Shown here one piece after another: positions 44,491 to 52,472 of a stretch of 64,000 nucleotides of DNA. Numbering within the stretch: the stretch's first letter is position 1; every line of letters begins with the position of its first letter. The notes below the pieces were generated by a model. The model was not told the origin of the DNA, ran no database searches, and saw only the letters and a list, made by a program, of their open reading frames with translations. Made by a program: the position numbers and the translations under genes. The stretch is from an uncultured Mediterranea sp. (lineage in GTDB: Bacteria > Bacteroidota > Bacteroidia > Bacteroidales > Bacteroidaceae), in contig CALZEQ010000010.1 of the NCBI GenBank assembly GCA_945641355.1, positions 1 through 64,000 on the forward strand, in the 5' to 3' direction.

Positions 44491-46203
44491 TTATTTACAA
44501 TGTTTTTGAATAAGGTCGTCTACATTGGGATCGCCCAGCTCTTTGGCTTTGGAGAAACTACTACAAGCCTCTTTGTTCTTTTTCATCTGGAGTTGTGCGA
44601 TGCCTAACAGACGATAGGCTTCGGCATAATCTGCTTTCATCTGAATAGCTTCTTCCAATATCCTGATAGCTTCTTCATTGCGTCCTACCCGTATGTTGAC
44701 AACAGCCTGTTCTGCCCGGTACGTCACATCTTTAGGATTCAGTTCGATAGCTTTGGCAATGTCATCCAGCGCACGCTGATATTGTTTGGCTTTCAATGCA
44801 GCCTGTTCCCGGTAGTAGTAGAAGAGGTCGTTTACTTTACCGTTGATAGCTTTGAAGTAGGCATCGTAGTCCAATAAGGCTGTGCGTGCCTGATTGGCGT
44901 TGACACGTGCCTGCGCACGCTCCAGTAGGTAAGGGGCAGCCTCTTCCATATAGGGTGGATTGAAGCGTGCCACACAACTGTCCATCAGCTGCAACACTTC
45001 TTCTGCAGGTGCTCCCATCCTTTCTTTGGTTTTTGCCGTACTGAAGAAAGATACGGCAGAAGCCAGTTCCGATTCATTTACTTTGGTATAACATTCCAGT
45101 GCAGCCGGGTAGTCTTCGCGTGCAAATTGGATATCGCCTGCTGCCTGCCAATAGATGGGAAGCGGGTTGATTTCAATAGCTTGCTTGATTTCTGCCAAGG
45201 CTTTGTCAAACGACCAATCACCGTATGCGGGTTGTGGGGCGGTCAGCATATAACTATAGATCATTTTAGCCCGATTGTAATAGATGTCATCTTTTTTGGT
45301 AGCTATGCTTACAGCCTTATCCATATCGGCAGTCACTTGTTTCATAGAGGCATCGTCCTGCGACAGGTAAAGCTGTTGGGTAGCGCGCCTCATGTAGCCG
45401 TCTGCACAGTTGGGGTATTGTTGGATAAAATCATCCAATACGCTCCGATATTCTTCTGCAGAGAATTGGGAGGAAGCCATAAATAAAAAGACCAGTGCCT
45501 GCTCTTCGGTATCAGGCAGTGCTTTTTTGATACCTATGCTTTTGAGTGTCGTACTGTTGAAAGAGAGGGCTGAGATGCTTTGCGACATGGCATAGCGGGC
45601 ATCCATCGCATAGCAGATGGTGACAGTATCTTGTCCGGATGATTTTTGTGCAAGACCAAACACCTCTCCATTGGCGTTCATTACGGGGCAACTCACCATC
45701 TTGTCTTTTAATGGCAGATTCAGTGTATAGTAGGCATAATTGCCCGATATTTTGTCTGATCCTTGCACCTTGCCTGCAGCAAAGTTACGTTCTTTTTGAG
45801 TGGAGTAGGGCAGCAGGTAAATCTCTTCATCGTTGGTCGGTGAGGTGGTTGCTACGGGTAGTGAGAAGGCCTTCTTGCCGGATATGGCGACCTTGAATTT
45901 GATGACATCATACATTTCATCCGCGCCAAGTATGGATTCTATCGGCATCTGTGTACCGTCCGAACTGATAGCGATAGCCCGTTGTGCTCCTTTGAACAAG
46001 GTGTAGTCGGACAGGGCGATTCCGTCTTCCGAAACAAAGAAGCCATTGCCTGTGCTCAATATCTTATCGTCATTGCCATAGGTTACGATGGAGAAGACGG
46101 CGCGTTTGGCTTTTTCTACCCATTTTGGGGCTTGGGCTACACTCCACTGAGCCAATAAACAGAGAGTGAGCATTCCTAAAATTCTTCTTTTCATATTCAT
46201 CAT
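44491..46203 (-). CDS. Secreted trypsin-like pseudoprotease with TPR repeats
   Basis: A 570-residue exported protein. The signal peptide covers residues 1-23 (cleavage after SVAQ). The N-terminal trypsin-fold domain (about 30-200) retains GNGFFVSEDGIALSDY and a DVIKFKV Asp, but the catalytic His of the canonical TNHHV motif is missing, and the GNSGGP nucleophile motif reads VSCPVMNANGE. It is therefore probably inactive. The rest (about 230-570) is tetratricopeptide repeats, such as ALDDIAKAIELNPKD and AIRILEEAIQMKADYAEAY, for protein binding. It sits within an otherwise cytoplasmic operon. The role is unknown. An ATG at 46194 is an alternative start. Confidence 0.8.
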   Translation of the reverse strand: MMNMKRRILGMLTLCLLAQWSVAQAPKWVEKAKRAVFSIVTYGNDDKILSTGNGFFVSEDGIALSDYTLFKGAQRAIAISSDGTQMPIESILGADEMYDVIKFKVAISGKKAFSLPVATTSPTNDEEIYLLPYSTQKERNFAAGKVQGSDKISGNYAYYTLNLPLKDKMVSCPVMNANGEVFGLAQKSSGQDTVTICYAMDARYAMSQSISALSFNSTTLKSIGIKKALPDTEEQALVFLFMASSQFSAEEYRSVLDDFIQQYPNCADGYMRRATQQLYLSQDDASMKQVTADMDKAVSIATKKDDIYYNRAKMIYSYMLTAPQPAYGDWSFDKALAEIKQAIEINPLPIYWQAAGDIQFAREDYPAALECYTKVNESELASAVSFFSTAKTKERMGAPAEEVLQLMDSCVARFNPPYMEEAAPYLLERAQARVNANQARTALLDYDAYFKAINGKVNDLFYYYREQAALKAKQYQRALDDIAKAIELNPKDVTYRAEQAVVNIRVGRNEEAIRILEEAIQMKADYAEAYRLLGIAQLQMKKNKEACSSFSKAKELGDPNVDDLIQKHCK

Positions 46204-46218
46204 TTATTGCTGTTCAAC

Positions 46219-46971
46219 TCATTCTTTTACAGAGGGGTGCCTTTGTCTGACGGCTTCGTAAATCAGGATGCCGGCGGCGACAGAGACGTTCAGTGATTCA
46301 ATGGTACCCAGCATGGGTATCTTTACCCATTCGTCACATAAAGCCAGGTTTTCGTAAGAGACTCCCTTGTCCTCGGCGCCCATGATAAGGCACACGGGGC
46401 CTGTGTAATCAGCCTTTGTGTAGTCATAGTCTCCCTTTTCGGTGGCAGCAACGATACGGAATCCACTCTCTTTCAGGTATTGCAGAGTTGCCTGCAAACT
46501 TTGTTCCCGGCATACGGGTAGCGTATGCAGCGCTCCGGCAGATGTCTTTATTGCATCGGCATTGACCGAAACGCTGTTCCTGGAGGGGATGATGATGGCA
46601 TCCACAGCGGCACATTCGCATGTGCGTGCTATCGCTCCAAAGTTGCGCACGTCGGTCACTCCATCCAGCATCACGAAGAGCGGGTGCTTGCCCTCTTCAT
46701 ACAAGAATGGCACCAGATCTTCTACTTTCTGGTAAGTAATGGCCGATACGAACGCAATCACCCCCTGATGGTTTTTTCGTGTGATGCGATTGATTCGTTC
46801 TATCGGAACCCGCTGTACGGGTATGGACAACCCCTTCAGGGCAGCGAACAGTTCTTTGGACAAATCGCTCTGTATGTCTTTCTTGACCAATATCTTGTCA
46901 ATCTCCTTGCCGGCTTGAATCGCTTCTATCACAGCACGGACACCGAATATCATTTCATTTTTTTCAATCAT
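46219..46971 (-). CDS. rlmB: 23S rRNA (guanosine-2'-O-)-methyltransferase, TrmH/RlmB family
   Basis: A 250-residue SPOUT methyltransferase using S-adenosylmethionine to methylate a ribose in 23S rRNA, or possibly tRNA. The N-terminal substrate-binding domain starts IFGVRAVIEAI. The knotted catalytic domain has GVTDVRNFGAIART (motif 1 Arg), MGAEDKGVS (motif 2) and IPMLGTIESLNVSVAAGI (motif 3). The family assignment is firm; rlmB rather than another TrmH homologue is by closest resemblance. It lies 22 bases after recN. Confidence 0.88.
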   Translation of the reverse strand: MIEKNEMIFGVRAVIEAIQAGKEIDKILVKKDIQSDLSKELFAALKGLSIPVQRVPIERINRITRKNHQGVIAFVSAITYQKVEDLVPFLYEEGKHPLFVMLDGVTDVRNFGAIARTCECAAVDAIIIPSRNSVSVNADAIKTSAGALHTLPVCREQSLQATLQYLKESGFRIVAATEKGDYDYTKADYTGPVCLIMGAEDKGVSYENLALCDEWVKIPMLGTIESLNVSVAAGILIYEAVRQRHPSVKE

Positions 46972-46993
46972 CTGTCACTCATTTTTTTTCGAT

Positions 46994-48652
46994 TTATTGC
47001 TTCAACAGGGCACGGGCATTGCTTAGAGCGGCTTCTGTCAATGTCGAGCCACTCAGCATGTGAGCTATCTCTTTCACCCGTTCATCGGCTTCGAGTTGCC
47101 TGATGTGGCTGTTCGTTTCCGTATCGTTGTCCTGTTTATATACTTTATAATGTACGCTTCCCCGTGCCGCAATTTGTGGCAGGTGGGTGATGCTGATTAC
47201 CTGGCGTTCGTTGTCGGCCATTTCTTGCATGATGTCCGCCATACGGTCGGCTATTTCGCCTGAAACGCCCGTGTCAATCTCGTCGAAGATGATGGTAGGC
47301 AGCTTTACGGCACCTGCAATCATTGCTTTGATAGAGAGCATGACACGTGCTATCTCACCGCCGGAGGCTACCGATGACACATTCTGCAAGTTGCCGTTCT
47401 TGTTGGCAGAGAAGAGGAAGGATACCGTATCCATTCCGTATCTTCCCGGCTCTTTCCGAGGGCCTATACAGACTTGAAAGCGGACATTGGGAATGCCCAA
47501 TGGCATGAGGCGTGCAGCCATTTCGTCTTCCACTTGGCGTGCAGCCAGCGAGCGTGCTTCTGTCAGTACTGCGGTCTTTTCCTGAATGCGCCCTTTCAGT
47601 TCTTCGCTACGTTCGCGCAGGGCGGCTATATCAGATTCCGAGGAGGTGATGGCTGATAGCTTGGAGGCATATTCGTCAGCCAAGGTCAGCAACTCTTCCA
47701 CTGTAGACAGCCGATGCTTCTTTTGTAATGTATAAATAAGGTTCAGCCGTTCGTTGACTTCGTCCAGCCGTTTCGGATTGAACTCCACTTTCTCTTCCTG
47801 GTCAGCTGCTTCATCGGCTATATCTTTCAGTTCAATGTACGTACTCTCCAGGCGGTCGGCCAGTTCACTGGCGGGCTGGTAGATGTGCTGTAAGTCCCGC
47901 ATCCTGTTCAAGCTCTCCTTAAGTTCGGACAGGAGCCCGCCTTCATCACCGCAGAAGGTCTGGCTGATGTGATAGAACCCAGCTTTGATTTCTTCTGCAT
48001 GACTCAGTGTGTCAGCCTCTTGTTCCAGCTCCTCTTGTTCGCCACTGGTGAGGTTAGCCTCTTCCAGTTGGTTGAGCTGGAAGCGTAGGTAATCCTCGTC
48101 CGTCTTGTCCTGTTCGGCGCGTGCAATAAGGTCTGCCAATTCCTGCTGCACCTCCTTCCATTCGTCATACAAAGCTTGGTAGGAAGCCAGCAATGTCTCG
48201 TCGTGTGCGATGAGGTCTAATACATTCAGTTGGAATCCCTCTTTGTTCAACAATAGGTTTTGGTGTTGCGAGTGGATATCTATCAACTGTTCGCCCAATT
48301 CCTTCATCTGGGCCAGCGATGCCGGTGAGTCGTTGATGAAGGCACGGCTTTTACCCGATGCGTAGAGCTCACGTCGCAGGATGCATTCGTCTTCGTATTC
48401 CAGTTCGTTTTGCTCAAAGTAACTTCTCATGCCATAGGCAGAAACGTCGAAGCGGGCTTCGATGATACATTTGGCTGCTCCTTTACGGATTGTTTTCACA
48501 TCGGCACGTTGTCCCAATAGCAATCCGATGGCTCCGAGAATAATTGATTTTCCGGCTCCCGTCTCACCTGTGATGACCGAAAAGCCTTGGTACAGGTTGA
48601 TGTCCAGTTTCTCTATCAGAGCATAGTTTTGAATAAAGAGTGAACGCAACAT
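46994..48652 (-). CDS. recN: DNA repair protein RecN
   Basis: A 552-residue SMC-like ATPase for double-strand-break repair. The Walker A is TGETGAGKSIILGAIGLLLG, the signature motif is VASGGEIARVMLSIKAM, and the Walker B is IIFDEIDTGVSGEIADRM-type. A coiled-coil middle (about 150-370) separates the two ATPase halves. Length and the start MLRSLFIQNYALIEKL are typical. It lies 16 bases after coaBC in the same operon. Confidence 0.95.
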   Translation of the reverse strand: MLRSLFIQNYALIEKLDINLYQGFSVITGETGAGKSIILGAIGLLLGQRADVKTIRKGAAKCIIEARFDVSAYGMRSYFEQNELEYEDECILRRELYASGKSRAFINDSPASLAQMKELGEQLIDIHSQHQNLLLNKEGFQLNVLDLIAHDETLLASYQALYDEWKEVQQELADLIARAEQDKTDEDYLRFQLNQLEEANLTSGEQEELEQEADTLSHAEEIKAGFYHISQTFCGDEGGLLSELKESLNRMRDLQHIYQPASELADRLESTYIELKDIADEAADQEEKVEFNPKRLDEVNERLNLIYTLQKKHRLSTVEELLTLADEYASKLSAITSSESDIAALRERSEELKGRIQEKTAVLTEARSLAARQVEDEMAARLMPLGIPNVRFQVCIGPRKEPGRYGMDTVSFLFSANKNGNLQNVSSVASGGEIARVMLSIKAMIAGAVKLPTIIFDEIDTGVSGEIADRMADIMQEMADNERQVISITHLPQIAARGSVHYKVYKQDNDTETNSHIRQLEADERVKEIAHMLSGSTLTEAALSNARALLKQ

Positions 48653-48668
48653 AACAGAATCAGAGTTT

Positions 48669-49898
48669 TTAGTTCTTTTTTTTCAATTCTTCCACCAGCC
48701 GGTCAATGATGTCCGCAGCTACCTCACTCTTCGGTTTCAGCGGATAGTCAGTCCGATTGCCGCGGTCAATGATTGTTATCTTATTCGTATCACAACGGAA
48801 GCCTGCTCCTTTGTCGTTCAATGAGTTCAGGACAATGAAGTCAAAATTCTTTCGAAGCATCTTCTCTTCCGCATTGTGTTGCTCGTCATCGGTTTCCAAC
48901 GCAAATCCAATCAGCAGTTTGTTGTCCCCCTGCTCTTTTTTCATGCGTCCCAGCTGTTGGGCGATGTCGTGAGTCGGGCGCAAGTCGAGTGTCATCTCGC
49001 CCGTCTTCTCTCGCTTCATCTTTTTCTCAGCCACCTTCTTGGGCGTATAGTCGGCTACCGCTGCCGACAATATGGCAGCGTCACTCTCGGCAAAGTTTGC
49101 CGTAGCGGCCTCATACATCTCTTGGGCAGACTCGGTATGGATGCAGCGGAACATGGGATAGTGAGTCTTTTGTTGAGTGGGGCCGGTTACCAATATCACC
49201 TGTGCGCCTCGTGATGCACATTCGTCGGCCAGCGCATATCCCATTTTCCCTGATGAATAATTGCCTATGAAGCGTACGGGGTCAATTTTTTCATACGTAG
49301 GTCCAGCTGTAATCAGAATTTTTTTGCCTACCAGTACCCCTTCTTGGGCCGCGAAATACGTTTCCAGCTGCAGTATGATGTTCTCTGGCTCCTCCATGCG
49401 TCCTTTCCCCACCAAGTGGCTGGCCAGTTCGCCGCATGCGGGTTCGATAATGTGGTTCCCAAACGAACGGAGGATATCCAGATTCTTCTGCGTAGAAGGG
49501 TGGGCATACATATCCAAATCCATGGCTGGGGCTACAAATACAGGAGCTTTAGCCGACAGATAGGTTGTTACCAACATGTTGTCTGCTACCCCGTTTGCCA
49601 TTTTTGCAATGGTCGATGCGGTAGCCGGAGCTATCAGCATGATATCTGCCCACAATCCCAAGTCAACGTGGCTGTGCCAGGTGCCGTCACGTTGGGCGAA
49701 GAAGTCGCTGATGACCGGCTTTGATGTCAGTGCAGAGAGGGTGATGGGAGTGATGAATTCTTTGCCGGCAGGAGTGATGACTACCTGCACCTCGGCACCG
49801 CGTTTGATCAATCCCCTGATCAGGTAACATGCTTTGTAGGCTGCGATGCTACCTGTGATGCCCAATACCACTTTTTTTCCTTTCAGTACATTTGCCAT
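48669..49898 (-). CDS. coaBC: Bifunctional phosphopantothenoylcysteine decarboxylase/phosphopantothenate-cysteine ligase
   Basis: A 409-residue CoA biosynthesis enzyme. The N-terminal flavin-dependent CoaC decarboxylase has ITGSIAAYKACYLIR, HSHVDLG with the catalytic His, PAMDLDMYAHPS and the EPACGELASHLVGKGRM active-site Cys. The C-terminal CoaB ligase has ILITAGPTYEKIDPVRFI and the KKMKREK lysine motif. Together with panB (2.8 kb) it covers two steps of the pantothenate-to-CoA route, though they are far apart. Confidence 0.95.
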   Translation of the reverse strand: MANVLKGKKVVLGITGSIAAYKACYLIRGLIKRGAEVQVVITPAGKEFITPITLSALTSKPVISDFFAQRDGTWHSHVDLGLWADIMLIAPATASTIAKMANGVADNMLVTTYLSAKAPVFVAPAMDLDMYAHPSTQKNLDILRSFGNHIIEPACGELASHLVGKGRMEEPENIILQLETYFAAQEGVLVGKKILITAGPTYEKIDPVRFIGNYSSGKMGYALADECASRGAQVILVTGPTQQKTHYPMFRCIHTESAQEMYEAATANFAESDAAILSAAVADYTPKKVAEKKMKREKTGEMTLDLRPTHDIAQQLGRMKKEQGDNKLLIGFALETDDEQHNAEEKMLRKNFDFIVLNSLNDKGAGFRCDTNKITIIDRGNRTDYPLKPKSEVAADIIDRLVEELKKKN

Positions 49899-49917
49899 AG
49901 AAGGGGGGGGATCTACA

Positions 49918-50688
49918 TTATTTTTGGGTCAGTTCGCGCAAACGGATTTTGGTCAGCATCGCCTTGGTGTTCAGTGTGAAGTCGCTGCTCTGTATCCATC
50001 CGTAATAGCCGGGGTCACGTCGGAGTACTTCAGTGACGGGCATACCTTTGTATTTCCCGAAATTGAACACTTCCACACCGGCATCGTTATAGACCATACG
50101 ACCGGCAAAGTCCACGTTTTTGTTGAAACTGGAGTAGTTGGACAGAAAAGCAATGTCATTCTGCAGCTCAGGGTAGCGGTCCAGCTGCGCTTTCAGCACC
50201 TCGTAGGTAGCTCGCGTATCTCCTTCTGCCGAGTGAGCATCGTCCAGATTCTTGCCGCAGTAGAATTTATAGGCGGCAGAGAGCGTGCGTTGTTCCATCT
50301 TGTGGAAGATGACCTGTACGTCCACAAACTTGCGTCGGCTCAGGTCGATGTCCACCTCTGCACGTAGGAACTCCTCGGCAAGTACGGGGATGTCGAAGCG
50401 GTTGGAGTTAAATCCGGCCAGGTCGCATCCTTCTATGTCTTTGGCTATGTTGCGGGCAATCGATTTGAACGTGGGGCAATCTGCTACATCCGCATCGTAG
50501 ATGCCATGCACCGCCGAAGCCTCTTCTGGGATGTGCATTTCAGGGTTGATTCTCAACGTCTTGGCCTCCTCATTCCCGTTAGGGTGTACCTTGAGGTAGC
50601 ATATTTCTACGATTCGGTCCGAGTTTATATTGGTGCCGGTTGTCTCCAGATCAAAGAAAACCAGTGGATTTTTCAGATTCAGTTTCAT
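49918..50688 (-). CDS. DEDDh 3'-5' exonuclease (DNA polymerase III epsilon-like)
   Basis: A 256-residue exonuclease. Exo I is VFFDLETTG near residue 12, Exo II is NSNRFDIP with its Asp, and Exo III is the DAHSAEGD segment with catalytic His and Asp. The C-terminal part has the short motif KYKGMPVTEVLRRDPGYYGWI found in exonuclease-associated proteins. Its place 25 bases after dnaN supports a role as proofreading or repair exonuclease linked with the sliding clamp. True DnaQ versus another DEDDh exonuclease is undecided. Confidence 0.88.
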   Translation of the reverse strand: MKLNLKNPLVFFDLETTGTNINSDRIVEICYLKVHPNGNEEAKTLRINPEMHIPEEASAVHGIYDADVADCPTFKSIARNIAKDIEGCDLAGFNSNRFDIPVLAEEFLRAEVDIDLSRRKFVDVQVIFHKMEQRTLSAAYKFYCGKNLDDAHSAEGDTRATYEVLKAQLDRYPELQNDIAFLSNYSSFNKNVDFAGRMVYNDAGVEVFNFGKYKGMPVTEVLRRDPGYYGWIQSSDFTLNTKAMLTKIRLRELTQK

Positions 50689-50713
50689 GGGTTTGTAAAG
50701 TTGTTCGTTGCAA

Positions 50714-51838
50714 TCAGTCGTTCAGCATCATGGGCATCAGCAGCATCAGCAGGTCTTCTCCCTCTTCCTGCTCTACTGGCAGAATCACGCCTGCACGTGA
50801 CGGATCAGTCAGTTCGATGACTACCTCATTGGCAGAGATGTTGTTCAAGATGTCAATCAGGAAGGTCGATTTGAATCCGATGCTCATGGGACTGCCCGTA
50901 TATTGGCATGACAGTGTTTCTTCGGCAGAGGTCGAGAAGTCGATGTCCTGCGCCGATACAACCATGTTGTCATCTTGCAGACGCAGTTTGATGAGGCTGC
51001 TGGCTTGTGACGAGAAGATAGAGACACGGCGCAGTGCCCCCAGCATCAGCTGACGGTCTACTGTCACTTTGTTCGGATTGTTCTGGGGAATCACAGAGTT
51101 GTAGTTCGGGTAGCGTCCCTCGATGAGGCGGCATACCATCTGGTAGTTCTCCAGTGTGAACATCGCGTTGCGCTCGTCAAATTCAATGGTCACCTGTCCG
51201 GCCTCTTTGGGCAGCAGGCCTTTCATCAGCATGGCCGGCTTTTTGGGCAGGATGAAGGCGGCACGTTCGTTGCCTTTTGATTGCATGGTTTTGCATCGTA
51301 CCAGTTTGTGCCCGTCGGATGCCACCATGGTGATGTCATCGGTGGTGATGTCAAAGTAGATACCGTTCATCACGGGGCGCAGTTCGTCATCGGCCGTTGC
51401 AAAGAAGGCGCGGTTGATGCCGTTCAGCAGGACTTGTGCTTCCAGTTCCACCTTTACGGCATTGTCACCCAGCATGGCTGCTTGGGGAAATTCGTCTGCG
51501 TTCTGTCCCATCAGGCTGTATTTTCCGTTTTGGTACAGCACTGTTATCTCCAGCGTATTCATGTTGATGTCGAATGTCAGCGGCTGTTCGGGAATCTCCT
51601 TCAAGGCATCCAACAGCGTTTTTGCCACGATGGCAAACCGCCCGTCCTCGTTGGAGTCATTCACTTCGACGGCAGTCTGCATGGTCGTTTCGCTGTCCGA
51701 AACAGTTACAGAAAGAGTACCGTCCTGCAAATCAAAGAGGAAGCAATCCAAAATAGGGAGCGCATTTTTTGAGTTAATTACGCGGCTGATGGCCTGCAGG
51801 TGGCTGGAAAGCGCAGTGCTTGAAACGATAAATCTCAT
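50714..51838 (-). CDS. dnaN: DNA polymerase III beta sliding clamp
   Basis: A 374-residue protein made of three similar domains that forms the ring-shaped processivity clamp. It starts MRFIVSSTALSSHLQAISR. NALPILDCFLF, RPVMNGIYFDI (domain 2 start) and RVSIFSSQASSLIKLRLQ are family landmarks, and it ends LLMPMMLND, the usual C-terminus. It heads a seven-gene minus-strand operon and has a consensus promoter. No dnaA or origin-like feature is adjacent, unlike the layout in many bacteria. Confidence 0.96.
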   Translation of the reverse strand: MRFIVSSTALSSHLQAISRVINSKNALPILDCFLFDLQDGTLSVTVSDSETTMQTAVEVNDSNEDGRFAIVAKTLLDALKEIPEQPLTFDINMNTLEITVLYQNGKYSLMGQNADEFPQAAMLGDNAVKVELEAQVLLNGINRAFFATADDELRPVMNGIYFDITTDDITMVASDGHKLVRCKTMQSKGNERAAFILPKKPAMLMKGLLPKEAGQVTIEFDERNAMFTLENYQMVCRLIEGRYPNYNSVIPQNNPNKVTVDRQLMLGALRRVSIFSSQASSLIKLRLQDDNMVVSAQDIDFSTSAEETLSCQYTGSPMSIGFKSTFLIDILNNISANEVVIELTDPSRAGVILPVEQEEGEDLLMLLMPMMLND

Positions 51839-51890
51839 AATCCGTATATTTAAGTTTTTATTTTTAATCCTGTTATCGTAAACTATCGGG

Positions 51891-51921
51891 CAAAGTTAAA
51901 AAAAGAATTCCCTACGGCAAA
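51891..51921 (-). promoter_or_regulatory. Promoter of the dnaN operon
   Basis: TTTG (51918-51921) and TAACTTTG (51891-51898) on the minus strand with a 19-base spacer, a full consensus match. It lies about 50 bases before the dnaN ATG. Confidence 0.8.
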
Positions 51922-52002
51922 GAATTCGTGAGAAAAACAGAGGATTATTCGTTTTGTATAACAAAAAATTGTAACTTCGCAGCATCATTAAAAATAAGGA
52001 CA

Positions 52003-52395
52003 ATGGAATTTATAGGAAAAATCATCGCTGTGCTCCCCGCAAAGGGGGGAGTGTCTAACAGAACAGGCAACGAATGGAAAGCTCAAGAATATGTGATTGA
52101 GGACAGTACCAGCAGTCAATATCCGCGCAGGATGTGTTTTGAGGTGTTTGGTGCCGACAAGATTGCCCAATTCAACATTCAGGTGGGGCAGGATTTGAAG
52201 GTCTCTTTCGATATTGATGCCAACCAGTGGCAGGATCGTTGGTTCAATCGGATCCGTGCTTGGAAGGTAGAACCCGCCGTAGCCGCATCGGCTCCTGCCG
52301 CTGCACAGGTGGCTGGTGCTCCCTTGCCTCCGCCGGCTCCGGCTGCTGCTCCCGATTTCTTGGCAGGTGACGTGAAGGACGATCTTCCCTTCTGA
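52003..52395 (+). CDS. DUF3127 protein with SSB-like acidic tip
   Basis: A 130-residue protein of Bacteroidota. The N-terminal about 85 residues (MEFIGKIIAVLPAKGGVSNR, then VSFDIDANQWQDRWFNRIRAWKV) look like an OB fold of the DUF3127 family. A low-complexity Ala/Pro linker (about 89-118) leads to the C-terminal tip DVKDDLPF, very like the DDDIPF tip that SSB uses to recruit partner proteins. A single-stranded nucleic-acid binding role is therefore plausible. It is divergent from the dnaN operon. The start at 52003 is the ATG after a TAACTTCG promoter-like element (51972-51979). Confidence 0.82.
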   Translation: MEFIGKIIAVLPAKGGVSNRTGNEWKAQEYVIEDSTSSQYPRRMCFEVFGADKIAQFNIQVGQDLKVSFDIDANQWQDRWFNRIRAWKVEPAVAASAPAAAQVAGAPLPPPAPAAAPDFLAGDVKDDLPF

Positions 52396-52421
52396 TAGGA
52401 TCTCGTTGTGTAAGAATGAAC

Positions 52422-52466
52422 AGACTCCGCCCTTCCCTGTATCACATGCAGGGAAGGGCGGAGTCT
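52422..52466. terminator. Bidirectional terminator between DUF3127 and GH43 genes
   Basis: A perfect 18-bp stem (AGACTCCGCCCTTCCCTG and its complement) with a 9-base loop. There is no long T-tract, but it is positioned exactly between convergent genes. Confidence 0.75.
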
Positions 52467-52472
52467 TGTCAT

